NCBI GenBank assembly: GCA_900155495.1
Contig: FTLJ01000986.1
Coordinates: 1 to 40,939 of the forward strand
DNA length: 40,939 nt
DNA from: Porogramme epimiltina
Lineage: Eukaryota; Basidiomycota; Agaricomycetes; Polyporales; Polyporaceae
Direction: 5' to 3'
Positions 18,269 through 29,522 of this stretch are shown here, piece by piece (the first letter of the stretch is position 1; each line of letters starts with the position of its first letter). The notes beneath the pieces were generated by a model. That model was not told the origin of the DNA. It was given only the letters and a program-made list of their open reading frames with translations, and searched no databases. Both the position numbers and the translations under genes were made by a program.

Positions 18269-20622
18269 TCAGACCGGAGACGTTGCACCGCTCTTGTGCT
18301 CGCGCTCCGTCATATTGACCGAGCTCGGAGAGTGGTCGCCTACGTCGTAGTCCACCGTCTTGTCCACAGTGATCTGCACCTGTACCAAAAAGGGAAGCGC
18401 GGTCAGCACACCTCCATGTATTCGGGCTTCCGGGCGCTAGCCCTGCAGGCGGCCCTGTGCGGGCGGGACTCGAGTCTCTTTTTCCGACACAGCTCGGGAC
18501 TGAGCATGTCGGGCTCGTTCTCGTGACAGGCTTCTCGAGGTTTATGCCCGCATGAAAGCCATTTATGATGACCGAGGGCGGAGGACTCACAGTGGTGCGA
18601 AAGCGCTCTTCGTTCTGCGCGGAAAAGACGTCAGCCGACTCTCCCGCAATGAACATGTGGATATTTCGGCCTCACCTGGCGACGTCTGCTCCTGCTTGTG
18701 AAGATGACGGGGAGTATGTGGTTGCTGCCCGACAGCGACTCCGATTGTGCACGGAGCGACTTGCGGGCATTCATCCTGAGGATGAGTCAAGACACCGTTA
18801 GATCTGCAGAGGACATGGAAGGACTTCGGTACGTACGATGCGAGGAAGGAGTTCGCATACACTGTCAGCAACATGCGGAACGGCGAAGGCGTTCGTCAGG
18901 CCGGATCATGACAGATAGAACGGGGAACGTGGCAGACGCACGCTTGCTGATCGCAAAATGTAGCCCGAGATAGATGAGGACATGTGGCCGCGCTAGCCAC
19001 TGCACCCGATTCAGGCATCATGAAAAGACGGCCGGCCGAACGGGAAGTTGCCGCGAGACAGGGAGAGGAAAACATCGAGAGGCACAGTCAGCCGCGACAC
19101 GCGTATCTCATATAGGAGCTCCGGCACTCACAAAGATGAGAGAGATGAGCGTCGTCAGTCTGGGGATTACCGGATGGGATCGGGCGGGGTCAGCGGAGCA
19201 GAGAAGCACGAAGAGCACACATCACGCACGAAGTGAGCAACCCGTTCTCGACCGTGTAGAGTGTGACGGAGTCGAGGACGTGATCGAACCTGGCGTAGAT
19301 TTAGGGGGAGAGGCTGTGAGCATGACGCACTGGAGATGAACGAGCGAACGGAGAAGTATCCGTACCTTCCGGTGCCGGTACGATTTCTACGGAGGTAGTA
19401 GCAGAGCGCACCGGTGATCAGGAAGTCGACGGCACAGGAGAGAACAAGGCCAAGGGTGAAGACCCACTGTGTTCTGAAGTGAGTGACAGGAGTTCCTCAG
19501 GACGTGAACTTGCACAAAACCCACTTTGAAGCGCAGTCCAAAGTTGCGGAAACTCTGAATTTGGATCCTGTGTAGTATAACAAGCGTCAGCACCTCCCGA
19601 ACATCTGACGACGGGCATTGACATACAGTTCTATGGTCGTGCCTGCGGGAGGGAATCATCCAGACGCGTCAGCACGGTCGGGTAGGGGAGCCGGATCGTC
19701 GAACGCACCGAAAGCGGCCCCTAGGACGGAAACACATGCCAATGAGCAACCAACGACTGTGATTCATGAAGTCCATGCGTACCTACACGCGCCGTGGCGA
19801 GCACAGCCTTCAGATACGGATTAGCAATGTCGAACATTGTAGCGCATCTAAGCAACTCACAATCGGTACACAGATGAAGTAATTTCCCTTGCTCACTGGA
19901 AGGGAAGTCAGCTCAAAGGAAAGTCGCCCACACGTGACCGTACTACTGACACTTGAATAGTCGATGAACGAAGAAACTACCACAAAGCCTTAGTATATAC
20001 AAGGTCTCGTAGTTACGAACACAGACACTTACAAGTGAACGATGGCTGTGAGTACCGCCTATGTCGCGTTAGAGAGATGATCGACAAGAGGCGTCCCACG
20101 GGGGGAGGTACTGACTGTTAGCGCTATAGATATCTAAAATGCGATGAGGATTGTGCTCCACAACAGTGTACCAGGTTACTCACCCCTATTGCCCAAAAGG
20201 CATGATCCGTTATATCTTGTACACCAAAGCTCTCGACAAAGTACATGTAATTAGCGATTAGGACCATTACGGTATGACATAAGTCGAGGAGGCTGCACGT
20301 TTGTTAGACTCTGAAAATACGTAGATTCGTCTCGCTCACAAAACGGATGCGACCTAGATCCAATCTAATTTAGTAGACGAGGGGAATGAAAATCTTAGCC
20401 ACGTACCTTAAGCTTGGTGGGCCACCTATCCTTGCTGAACATGCGAAAGTAGAGGGACGTCTGCATGCCGACGACGCCGGAAAGCCTGCCCGCGTTTGCA
20501 TGATGAGAGATTTCCAGTGTTGAATGCACAGTCGAAGATGTTACGCACCCCATGCTGACCATGCCGCCCAGGATGAGAGCGCCAAGGCTAGTCTTGAGGT
20601 CGCTGGGCGAAACGGACGTCAT
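18269..20622 (-). CDS. DUF6534-type multi-pass membrane protein, 19 exons (321 aa)
   Basis: The model has 19 exons totalling 966 nt. They include 20622-20549, 20485-20407, a 14-nt exon 20353-20340, 20292-20184, then short exons of 26, 26, 35, 25, 12 and 16 nt, then 19567-19525, 19466-19366, 19289-19230, 19159-19132, 18999-18942, 18861-18837, 18775-18676, 18614-18591 and 18379-18269. All phases join. Landmarks fit the basidiomycete DUF6534 family: LGALILGGMVSMG (first membrane segment), LLDLCHTVMVL, LSKGNYFICVPI, WVFTLGLVLSCAVDFLITG, CYYLRRNRTGTGRFDHVLDS, VTLYTVENGLLTS, YLGLHFAISKLYANSFLAS and MNARKSLR. The family consists of small multi-pass membrane proteins of unknown function with hydrophilic C-terminal tails; this tail ends SVNMTEREHKSGATSPV. 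The exon count is unusually high for a protein of this size. Confidence 0.8.
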
Positions 20623-22073
20623 GGCGGCGGTAGCGGGATAGAGGGGAGGAGTTTGTGCAGGCCGCTCGGGCTGAGCATACAAGGCTCTGCAAGGTAGGAG
20701 GGGAGGGTGGGGGAAGAAAAGGCCATAGCGGGTGCGCAAGCAGGTATATGGCCGAAACAGAGTCGCGACAACTGCGGCCAGGGCCGGTCCAACGACCTGG
20801 ACGTGATGCCCAGAAAAGGAATGGACGAAGTTTGCCGCCAATCGGGATCTCCAGTTCATTCGCATAGGCGCCGATAGCACCCTTTTCGGCTTCCGCAACG
20901 CCGTCCCCTCCTTGAAACAAACCTCCACGTCGTCCTCCCGCTCGGCGTTATGAGCCGCCTCTATTCCTTGTGCTGTCCTCCAGACGACTACACATTCGCT
21001 ATGTCAAGGCGCACCGTGCAACACACGACGCACGGTCTGTGCGGTGGCGTCCCGTGGGCGTCTCATGAAATATCTGGTGACCTTTCGGTGGAAGAGACCA
21101 TCAAAAAGGGCGAAACATCCACATCGACGTAGGCTGACAGCCAGCTATATTCAGGACTACCCGAACGCCACTGGCGACGGCGCCGGGGTCCTTCCCAGCT
21201 TGGCGGATAGACGATTGAATGCCTCGTCTACGACGCTCCCTCCGTGGAGGCCCTCGGCCGCGGGCATCATCTGTCCCTGCATACCAGGCGCACTCCGTGA
21301 GTCTTGGGTGCTTTAGTGAATGTGCACAGGCTCTCGCCACGTTTTACGTGGATTGATGCGTCGCTGGCTATCGAGGTCGGGGCCGTCCCCGCATGCCCCG
21401 CACCGCCGTCCCCGAGAAGTCGGGGGGACGTTGCGGGGTCACCACAGAAAACTTACCTATTCTGGTATCGCGTACACTCCCTGTCTGGTAAAAAGTGATA
21501 TTCCGTACCTGTCGCTTATGGGCGCCGTCAGGTGTGATCGCAGGTGGGCCTAAAGTGTCCACAATGCGGGCCCCGTGTTTCCATCGACGATACAGCACCT
21601 TGTAGATGACTTCCTATCAGTAGGACTGATTCCTTGAAGCATCCAGTTTTGACGGTGGCGTCTTATATTTGCCACAGTCTTGAAGGATCGTAGATTCGCG
21701 GAACTAAGCCGTTCGCTAGTATTCGCCCCGCGTCCTGTGATGACTCCTATCATGACTAATATATACAACGCGTTCGGTATGTAAAGGTGCGGTGATATAC
21801 ATGGGGGGAACGTTCAAGGAATAGTGCGTCGACTTCCAATGAACAGATCCCGTACTATGTATATCGATCCCAAACCAATCTACCGCTCCTCGTATGCCAA
21901 CATCCTCTGTCGGTTGACGACCTGAGGTGCACAGCCGGTTGACGGCCTAGTGCTTACGAATTTGTGAGTGGCGGGTTGAACCTCGTATTCCTGAACTCCA
22001 CGCAGAGGCAAGAGAAGTAAACCCAAGTGCTCGATGGCCCCGCAGGGGGAGCGCCCTCCACGATCAGGCACCC
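20623..22073. other. Intergenic region upstream of the DUF6534-type gene
   Basis: About 1.45 kb without a supported gene. It should hold the promoter and leader of the minus-strand DUF6534-type gene and the 3' end of methyltransferase 1. A plus-strand stretch at 21,153-21,285 after a cag acceptor (DYPNATGDGAGVLPSL) looks mildly coding but has no recognised family or partners. Confidence 0.4.
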
Positions 22074-24058
22074 TTAGACGGGCACAAACGTGATGTACCC
22101 CCAGAGCGTCCCGTGCGGGCGGAAGATCTTCGCCACATCCCAGCCGGCCTCCCGTGCGAGAGCTATAAGCTCGCGCGGCGTCCGCTCACGCGCATCAAGC
22201 ACCGCGAGCATCGATATGTCGAGCGAGTAGTGGTTCGCGCTCGCGAGCCCGAGGTTTGCAAGGAGTGGGGGGTGTGCACCAGCCAACAGTGTCCCGCTCT
22301 CCTCGTTTGCATGGCTGTCTAGAGACGCAGAAGGGCAGGCATAGTTAAGGAGGGTTTCAACAATGATGAGCTTGGTCGATGGCTTAGCCGCTGCGCGTAG
22401 GGGTTTAAGCATCCTGCGGAGGAGAGTGCTTTAGCATGGATGGTCGGAAGAGGGGATGAGAGGCATTTACTTGATCACTTGAGAATCAGGCCAGTTGTGC
22501 GTGCAACCGCGGAGGACGAAGACATCCGCTGTAGCAACGGCGCCCACCCCGGGGACATCTAGAGTGGTCGGCTGGGGGGAGAAGAAGTCTTGAGCTTGGA
22601 AGGAGACGCGTCCCGATGTGATTAATTCCGAATTAGGGGCCTCCCATACCTGTATGGCGGATGGGAATATCAGTAAACGCATGATGGGCAGCTGAGACAA
22701 CTAATATCGCATACAGAAGGTGCAATGTTCACCACTTGGGGGCGATCCTGTACCACGAAGCGCAAGTGCGGGAACGCGTTCGCAATAACGACCGACGTCG
22801 AGCCTACTCCTCCCCCAACGTCAACGACCACAGCGTTCTCCGGGAGCTCCTTCCATGGGAAGGCTGAGTAGAAGCACACGATTCAATGACATCTCCGGAC
22901 CTCCATGAGGGACAAGAACGCACCTCCCAGTATGTTTTCCGCTGTCTCCCAGCCCCGCGCGCCAGTCATCGCACGCCCAAAGTCCGTCAGACGGGCCTTG
23001 TTCTGCGGGAGCTCCAGCCAGTCGAAGTAGCCGCCCTCAGTAGAGAAGGCGGCGTTGAAGGGTGTATTGTAGCTGGTGGCGTCGGACACGCGGTGCTGTC
23101 CCCGAAGGGCGCGGAGCGTCGCAGAACGGGTCCGGTCGGGGAAGAAGGCGTCAGTGAGGTATGCACCAGCCTTGTGCATGTCGTCGCATCTGTGAAATGA
23201 AATCAGACGGAATTGCAGTGGCCCTGGCAAGTCCAATACTCACGTCATAGACACGAAGGCCGCGATACCGTCAGTCTCTTCGTACTTCTTCTCGGGGCTG
23301 GAGACGCGATACTGTTAGGAGTGCAAAAATAACATCTAGTTGTTCACTCACGCCGCGCTGAGCTGATCCGGGGTCTTCCCGGTGTCCAGGAGCGCTGACA
23401 GGCGGTTATTTGCAAAGATGTCCGGCCGCACCTCCTTGAGCCAATGGTGCGTCGCAAGAAAACGCAGGATGTGGCCTACATAGAATTGGGACAAGTCTGT
23501 CAATCGTTAAAACGAGATGATGAACCACTCACTCAGCTTCGTGGGATCGACGGCTGCTGCCCCAACGTTCGTGCGCACCACCCTACGAGCGATTTCTTCC
23601 ACGTGCAAGCCTTCAGGGCCGGCCGCACGAAGGATTTCTACAGCGTTGGAAGCTTCGAGAAAGCCGATACATGCTGCCAAGTTGCCCTGTGTGCAGTGTG
23701 CTCATTAGAATGCCGATAAAAATCGGTGTAGATGTGGAAGAGAGGGGGGGGCGGGGGTACGCACGCTCATGGCCACGTCCACAAGCGAGAAGAAGGGCTG
23801 GTGCACGGAGGCACTCAACTGCCCGCAGGCGGCGACTATTTGGCGCGCGGCCACGACGGCCGCGGGGTCGACGGCGAGCTTCTCCGCTGCGTCCGCGTCG
23901 CGATTGGAGGGGGAAGTAGCATAGTACGGGACGTCCAGATCGGGGAAATCGAGAGGAGCGCCGTCGACGGAGCCAGGATGGGCTTGGTAAACGCGCTCGA
24001 GTTCGGCAAGTGCGTCGCCGATGGTGGTGTGCAGAGCACGCAGCGTTGTGAAAGGCAT
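22074..24058 (-). CDS. COMT-like O-methyltransferase 1 (519 aa)
   Basis: Eight exons: 24058-23765, 23686-23533, 23475-23352, 23297-23244, 23189-22924, 22863-22715, 22649-22471 and 22413-22074 (1560 nt, open). It transfers a methyl group from S-adenosylmethionine to a hydroxyl of a small molecule. The SAM-binding motif is VVVDVGGGVGSTS, followed by the second acidic strand region LRFVVQDRPQVV. THNWPDSQVIKMLKPL corresponds to the HDW/HNWxD segment of plant and fungal COMT-type enzymes, whose His is the catalytic base. The N-terminal part (MPFTTLRALHTTIGDALAEL, then a winged-helix-like HILRFLATHHWLKE) fits the family's dimerisation region. The C terminus WGYITFVPV is also typical. It is longer than plant COMTs (about 360 aa). 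The neighbouring gene at 25,021 is its tandem paralogue. Substrate unknown. Confidence 0.9.
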
Positions 24059-24118
24059 GGTGTTGAGGAGAAAGAGAAGGTGGTCGGAAGTTGGGGTAGG
24101 AGGCTTCAAGCACTGTCG

Positions 24119-24126
24119 CCTTTATA
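24119..24126 (-). promoter_or_regulatory. TATA box of O-methyltransferase 1
   Basis: On the minus strand the sequence atataaag lies 61-68 bases before the ATG at 24,058. The paralogue has a similar element at nearly the same distance, which supports both as core promoter elements. Confidence 0.55.
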
Positions 24127-25020
24127 TGATATCGCCATACTGAGCTGGATAGTAGTGCTGCCATACATTTCTAGATCCTACAAAGGACGCTTAGTGGTCC
24201 AACACTTGGCGAATTGTGGCCAAAGCCTACCTGAATGACGGACGGTAACGTAGAGACAGCTTCGAAAGCCCACAATCTGCCGCAAAGGAAGGTCACGCGA
24301 AAACAGCTGAAGTGTAAAAAGATCCGTAAGAAGCCATATTTCCATGCGCGTCTGTATTGGATTTGACCGGAGGTGCGTTCATCCAGTGAATTGCATACCA
24401 AAAGCATACCATCGAAGGTGATCTGTAAGCAGAGCGAAAGGAGCGGTATGATTAGTAGAGCGCCATGGCCGACACCTGCGGTGTAGCGTAAGAAAATATC
24501 ACGTAGTTGTGGTTAGCGACTCGTTAGCGTTGCATTGATCAGCGACCCTGGGGTCGGTACGAGGCCGCGTGCAACCCCACGGTGTGGTTGAGTGTCTTGA
24601 CATACACGGACGATAATGTCGCCGTTGTGCATAGACACCCCATGAAAGCGTTGGGGTGAGGCCTGGTTGCTCTCCCCTGTCGCGAAATAGTACACCTTTT
24701 CACCGGGTCAGCGGATTTCCCATCAATTCAATTTCAAATTCGAAAATCATACCTCGCCTCGACTCCCAAGTATGCGTATTTCGCATGTCGCCGTCAGACC
24801 CGAGACCCTCTGAATTCTCGTCCGTAACTTTGCAAAATAGAAGAGAATGCCATTGGCGAACACTAAATGAGGAGACAAGAGGGCGCTCAGAGCGAAGAGA
24901 GAATTATCTAACAAACACAAGGGAGGTGAGTTTGATGCCCAAGACTTGAATACTTCAACCGATTGTTGAGCATCCGTGCTCATCGTATCATCGTATGCGA
25001 GCGCCGCACGCGGCACCCCA
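24127..25020. other. Spacer between the two O-methyltransferases
   Basis: About 900 bases with no supported gene. It holds the upstream region of methyltransferase 1 and the 3' end of methyltransferase 2. A short minus-strand frame at 24,747-25,016 has no family resemblance. Confidence 0.45.
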
Positions 25021-26973
25021 CTACGCTGGCGCGAGAGTGAGGTACCCCCAGAGCGTCCCGCGCGGACGGACGACGCGCTCCACGCTCCAGCCGGCTTCGC
25101 GCGCGAGTTCCGCGAGCTCGTGCAGCGTGCGCTCGTACGCGTTGAATATCGCGAACATGGTGATGTCGAGCGCGTAGCCGTTTGCCATCGCGCGGCCCAG
25201 GTTCGCGAGCAGCGGGGCGCGCGCGCCGGGGAGAGGGACCTCTTCCTCGCCTGTAGCGCCCGCGAGGGCAGAGGCGGGGCAGGCGAAGGGTAGGAGGTTG
25301 TCCACTACAACGAGCTTGGTATGCGCCACTGCGGCCGCGCGAAGGAGTCGAAGCATCCTGAAAAGCCCGCACATGAGTAACGTTCATTCTGTATGTAAAG
25401 AGAGTGCACTCACTTGACGACATCGGCATCGGGCCAGTTGTGCGTGCAGGCGCGTAGGACGAAGACGTCCGCAGCAGATACGTCCCCAACGCCCGGAACA
25501 GAGAGCGTCGGCGGTTGGGGTGTGAAGAAGTCTTGAACCTGGAAAGATATACGACCAGACGTGAACAGGTCCGCGTTAGGGGCTTCCCGAGCCTAATATG
25601 TAACCAGAGGTCAGTGCATCTGCGCGCAGGAGAGGGGAAAGGCTACGACTACGCACAGACGGCCCGATCTCCACCACTTGTTGGCGGTCTTGCACGACGA
25701 AGCGTAACTGAGTAAATTCCTTCGCGATGACAACCGACGTCGAGCCCACGCCGCCCCCAACGTCGACGATCACCGCATTCTCCCGGAGGTCTTTCCACGG
25801 GAATGCTGAAGAAGCCGAGATTGGCACTCGTGTCATAACCCCTGCGGAGGACTAACCTTCCAAAATGTTCTCGGTGACTTCCCAACTCCGCGAATTAGCC
25901 ATGGCGCGTCCAAAACCTTCGAGGCGCACTTTGTTCTCCGGGAGCTCGATCCAGTTGTAGTAGCCTAGCTCTGTGCGGAACGCGGCGTGGAACGGAGTAG
26001 CATAGGTTGCACCAGCCTGCGGTGCGCTAGCATTACTGTGCAGTGCACGGAGAGCAACAGCGCGGCCGCGATTGGGTAGGAGCGCGTCTACCAAGTACGC
26101 AGCGGATTTAAGAGTCTCATCGGATCTTGCAAAGGACGTGAGTTGAATGAAGCGATAAAGGAGACGAGACTCACGATAGGGCGACAAAAGCTGCGGGGCT
26201 GTCCGTGTCTTCGTGTTTCTTCTCTGGGCTGGATAGATTCTACTTCAGCGCCCCTCGACCCGGTATAACGGTGAACTCACGCGCCGCGGATCTGGTCGGG
26301 CGTCTTCCCAGTGTCGAGCTGCGCCGACAATCTGTTGTTGGCGAAGACGTTGGGGCGAACCTCGCGCAGCCAGTGGTGCGTCGCGAGGAAGCGCAAGATA
26401 TGGCCTGCAACACGCGTCAAAGGATCCTATCACCGAAATTCGCGTGAAACTCACTCAGCGCAATGGGGTCGACGCTTTCAGCCCCAGCGCCACTCTCAGC
26501 GATGCGGCGCGCAATCTCCTCGGCACGCAACCCCTCGGGCCCAGCCGCGCGAAGGATCTCGACGGTGTTCGAGGCCTCAAGGAACCCGAGGCACGCCGCC
26601 AGATGTCCCTGTACACGCCCACAGCCTCCATGAGCCCGAGCGCGTCCGCGCGCAGAGTAACAGGACAGCAGGCACGCACCCCCTTTGCGGTCTCAACGAG
26701 CGAGTAGAACGGCAGGTGGACGGACGCGCTCAGCTGCGCGCACGCCGCGACGATCTGGCGCGCCGCGACGACGGCGTCGGGCGCGAGCGCGAGCTTCTCG
26801 GCCGCCGCCGCGTCTGCGCTCTGCGGCGCGCCTGGGTAGCACGGCTCGTCGAGGCTGGGGAAGTCCAGCGGGATGCCGTCCGTGGAGCTCGGTTGGGCCT
26901 GGTAGATGCGCTCGAGGTCGGTGAGCGCGTCGCCGATGATCGCGTACAGCGCGCGGAGAGTTGCGAAGGACAT
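25021..26973 (-). CDS. COMT-like O-methyltransferase 2 (519 aa)
   Basis: Eight exons: 26973-26680, 26608-26455, 26404-26281, 26228-26175, 26125-25857, 25805-25657, 25592-25414 and 25357-25021 (1560 nt). Exon sizes equal those of methyltransferase 1 except exon 5 (+3) and exon 8 (-3), and every intron phase matches. The SAM motif VIVDVGGGVGSTSVV, the acidic segment RFVVQDRQQVVEIGP and the catalytic-His segment CTHNWPDADVVKMLRLL are intact. The N terminus MSFATLRALYAIIGDALTDL and C terminus WGYLTLAPA align with the paralogue. Codon GC is higher than in methyltransferase 1, especially in exons 1 and 8. A SAM-dependent O-methyltransferase for a phenolic or other hydroxylated small molecule is the likely role; the substrate cannot be read from sequence. 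Confidence 0.9.
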
Positions 26974-27038
26974 TCTGCTATGGATGAAGGTGAGCGGGGG
27001 CGCGGATGATGTGTCTAGATGTTGCTGAGCCCTCACCA

Positions 27039-27046
27039 TTTTATAC
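27039..27046 (-). promoter_or_regulatory. TATA box of O-methyltransferase 2
   Basis: On the minus strand gtataaaa lies 66-73 bases before the ATG at 26,973, close to the spacing in the paralogue. Confidence 0.55.
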
Positions 27047-28004
27047 GCTCTTCCTGGCCGGAGTGAAGCCTGAGGCTTCAGCGTTGGACGCGTCTGGCCT
27101 TGGAACAGATCTTCATGGCCAGGTTCGATCATTGACTGCGCCGGTGGCTTAGCGGACTTGCTTCGTACGCGGGAGGAGGTTGTGGGTGCTATTCCGCATC
27201 TGTCATATGAACAGGTCACGCGAGAAGAGCCCTGCTTGAATGTTGAACCTTGTATTCCGTGTGTGAACATGACAGATATATAAGTCAAGGTATATTGTGG
27301 CCGTAAAGAGACCATACCTTTGTGCGAGCTGAGTATAACGTCACTATAACAAGTGAGCAATGCTTCTACAGTGAAGCTGGCTGGAGAAGAGCGTGCAAAC
27401 GCGACCGACCGTGGAGGACATTCGGTAAGCAGGCCGGAAGGAGCGGGATGATGAGGAGATTACAGCTGACACTCACGCTATAGGGTAAGGGACCATCACG
27501 AAGTCTTGCTTTACGGTGTCGATAAAGCGGGATGGCTGGACAGGTACCCTGCCTCGCACGAATACCTAAGTATAGACATAACGGAACACAGAAAGATTAG
27601 GCACGATGTCCGAGATAGGAGCGATTTCAAACGCAGCTAATGGAAAGACGATCTCATTTAGGTACATTTATGGAGTTACAAGGCATAGGGCCCAACCATG
27701 TCGGTCTAGAGCCCTCTGACCAGGGTCTTCAAGCCAGTATGGCCGTAGTTTAGTTCGAAGATATCCGGAATAGGAGTGTAAGATATCCTGTCTAAGTAGG
27801 TCCACGAGGTGGTATAGGGTATTGTCGGGACTAGAGCGGTATACGGTGATAGGCTCTCGCGTCCAACACGCGCATTTCGCATTGAGGGGTCCGTTCTGCA
27901 GGGGCGATATGTACATACCTCTACACCACGCTGAGAAGATGTACAATTCTGATAGAAATGGAGTCCGTGCTCTAGAACTTCTAAGCCGCCAGCGTCTGGC
28001 GCAG
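27047..28004. other. Intergenic region upstream of O-methyltransferase 2
   Basis: About 960 bases with no supported gene. A plus-strand tRNA-like trace lies at about 27,141-27,205: tggcttagcgg fits the A-box, but the expected B-box region (ggttgtgggtgctattcc) is too diverged to fold as a T-arm. A minus-strand continuation frame at 27,706-28,107 belongs to no recognised family, and I read it as downstream of the stop of the next gene. Confidence 0.4.
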
Positions 28005-28648
28005 CTAGGATGAATTTGCTCGGGAGCGAGACGGGGGTGTACATGCAACACACTGCGAACAGGATCACAATATGAAGCCCGATAGCTGGAACGAGACGCC
28101 GGATCACTCACCTCAGAATCACAGCGCTCGATCGGGAGGACGACAGTCGTATATGGCTTCGCGAACAAAAAGTCGCGCGCGTACTCATCGCCATACACGC
28201 GACTGTGAGCGAGGACAAACTCCTCGACCTCGGCGGCGCGCTGGGGCGACGCGAGGAGGCGCGCGAGGACGTGCGTGACCCACGTGCGCGAGTTCACGTT
28301 CGCGGCGCGGTTCTGGAGCGCGGTGGTGTGCGCGGCGCGCGGGAAGACGGCGGCGCACGCGTCGCGGAGCGCGGGGAGGGCGACGGGCGCGCCGAGCGCG
28401 GTGAGCTTGAAGTAGGCGAGGATCGGCTGCTGGCCGGCCTTGGTGCGCGGGCCGTGTGGCATCGGCTGGGCGACGTAGCCCTCGTGCCCGCGCGGGTCGA
28501 CGGTCGTCGCCGCCCAGTGGTGGCGGGTCGCGGTGCCGTTGCGGTCGACGTGGATAAGGCCCCAGTGGAAGCCGCTCGTGAGTGGAATGGTGGCGACGTA
28601 GAGCGAGTCGAAATCGAGAGGGACTGGCGGGCTGGCGGAGTCGGGCAT
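28005..28648 (-). CDS. Unrecognised two-exon protein (194 aa)
   Basis: Exons 28648-28112 and 28052-28005 join in phase 0 and end at TAG. I do not recognise the family with certainty. The visible elements are an N-terminal strand-rich stretch (SLYVATIPLTSGFHWGLIHV), a second conserved-looking patch (ATRHHWAATTVDPRGHEGY), and a helical middle (LPALRDACAAVF, then TWVTHVLARLL and VEEFVLAHSRVYGDEYARDF). The HWGLIHVD and HHWAATT pairing resembles small fungal proteins of unknown function that begin with a LYVAL...HWGL pattern. There is no signal peptide or membrane segment. GC is high through exon 1 and drops sharply in exon 2. If intron 1 were not removed, the frame would run on to 27,668. Confidence 0.62.
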
Positions 28649-29522
28649 GGCTTTGGGCGAGCTGTGGGTGAGTTTTGGTGAGATGTGGCGGGGGAGCTAG
28701 ACGTTTGTTCTACACGATGAGCGTGTTTCTGGGGAGAGCGAGGCTTGAGCGCGTACGTTCACCGTGGTGCTTGAAGGGTGTGGGGGGAGCAGTAAACAGC
28801 AACGGGTTCAGGAGAGGGAATGCGGGGTGAGAGAGAGGAAATGATACCGAGAGAGCTCGCGGCGAGAGCAGGAAAGGAGGGCGGCGAGACGCGGAGGGGC
28901 GAGCCGTGGGGTAGGCCAGCCCACGGTTGATGGACCTTCGGATCGATGCAGACGGCACGAACGCGGCTCGAGGCTGCTGCACATATAGTATGGCCTGGCT
29001 CAGCCACGCGAGAAAGAAGAGAAGGCAAGCGAAGCTGACCGACCCCTTGCCAAGGTGTTCTGACTGCACCCATCCTTGTTGTGCCTTTTGTACGCCCCTG
29101 CCACCAGCAGGATTATAACGCCCGCATTATCCAGGAATAGTTGCAGTGCACTTGGTGGGGTTGGAAGGGGTTTGATGGAGACGAAGACAAGGTTCTCTGG
29201 GGATGCAAGACAAACGCCTGACGTACTGTCGGCGGTCCATGAGGGAGGGAAGATGATGGAAGGGGGAGGCGGCCAGAGTCGAGACGACCCGAGCACCCGC
29301 CATCGCGTCTCGCCCGACGCCAGGCGCGCGTCGCCCCACGAGCGCTCCGCCCGCCGACGCCCCACATGTCAGACACGTGCCACGTGGCTTGCCCCAGTCG
29401 CGTCCTCCGGCAGGCCACAGCTCGCCGCCGGCATCGCAGCTTGGAGCCCGGCCTTGTTCTGTCGTGTGTCGCATCTCCCCACCGTCTCGCTTCGTCTTCT
29501 GGCTGTGATTATCCCGTGCAAG
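28649..29522. other. Divergent promoter region
   Basis: About 870 bases between the starts of the minus-strand unknown gene and the plus-strand ketoacyl reductase. It should hold both promoters. Only short shadow frames are present and I see no clear TATA box for either gene. Confidence 0.5.

Noticed and set aside
17553..18656. A 367-residue minus-strand frame
   Set aside because: It is a chance open frame running through the last introns and 3' exons of the DUF6534-type gene and the intergenic DNA; spliced exons in another frame explain the coding signal.
19430..19470. Apparent frameshift in the DUF6534-type gene near LGLVL/SCAVDF
   Set aside because: Rereading the bases across the line break showed that the exon is continuous and in frame (WVFTLGLVLSCAVDF), so there is no defect.
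27141..27205. Possible tRNA gene on the plus strand
   Set aside because: An A-box-like tggcttagcgg is present, but the T-arm does not fold with a 7-base loop and no acceptor stem closes the molecule.
27668..28107. Extension of the unknown gene to 27,668
   Set aside because: A GT-AG intron at 28,053-28,111 gives a short in-frame end, and the sequence beyond drops in GC and lacks coding character.
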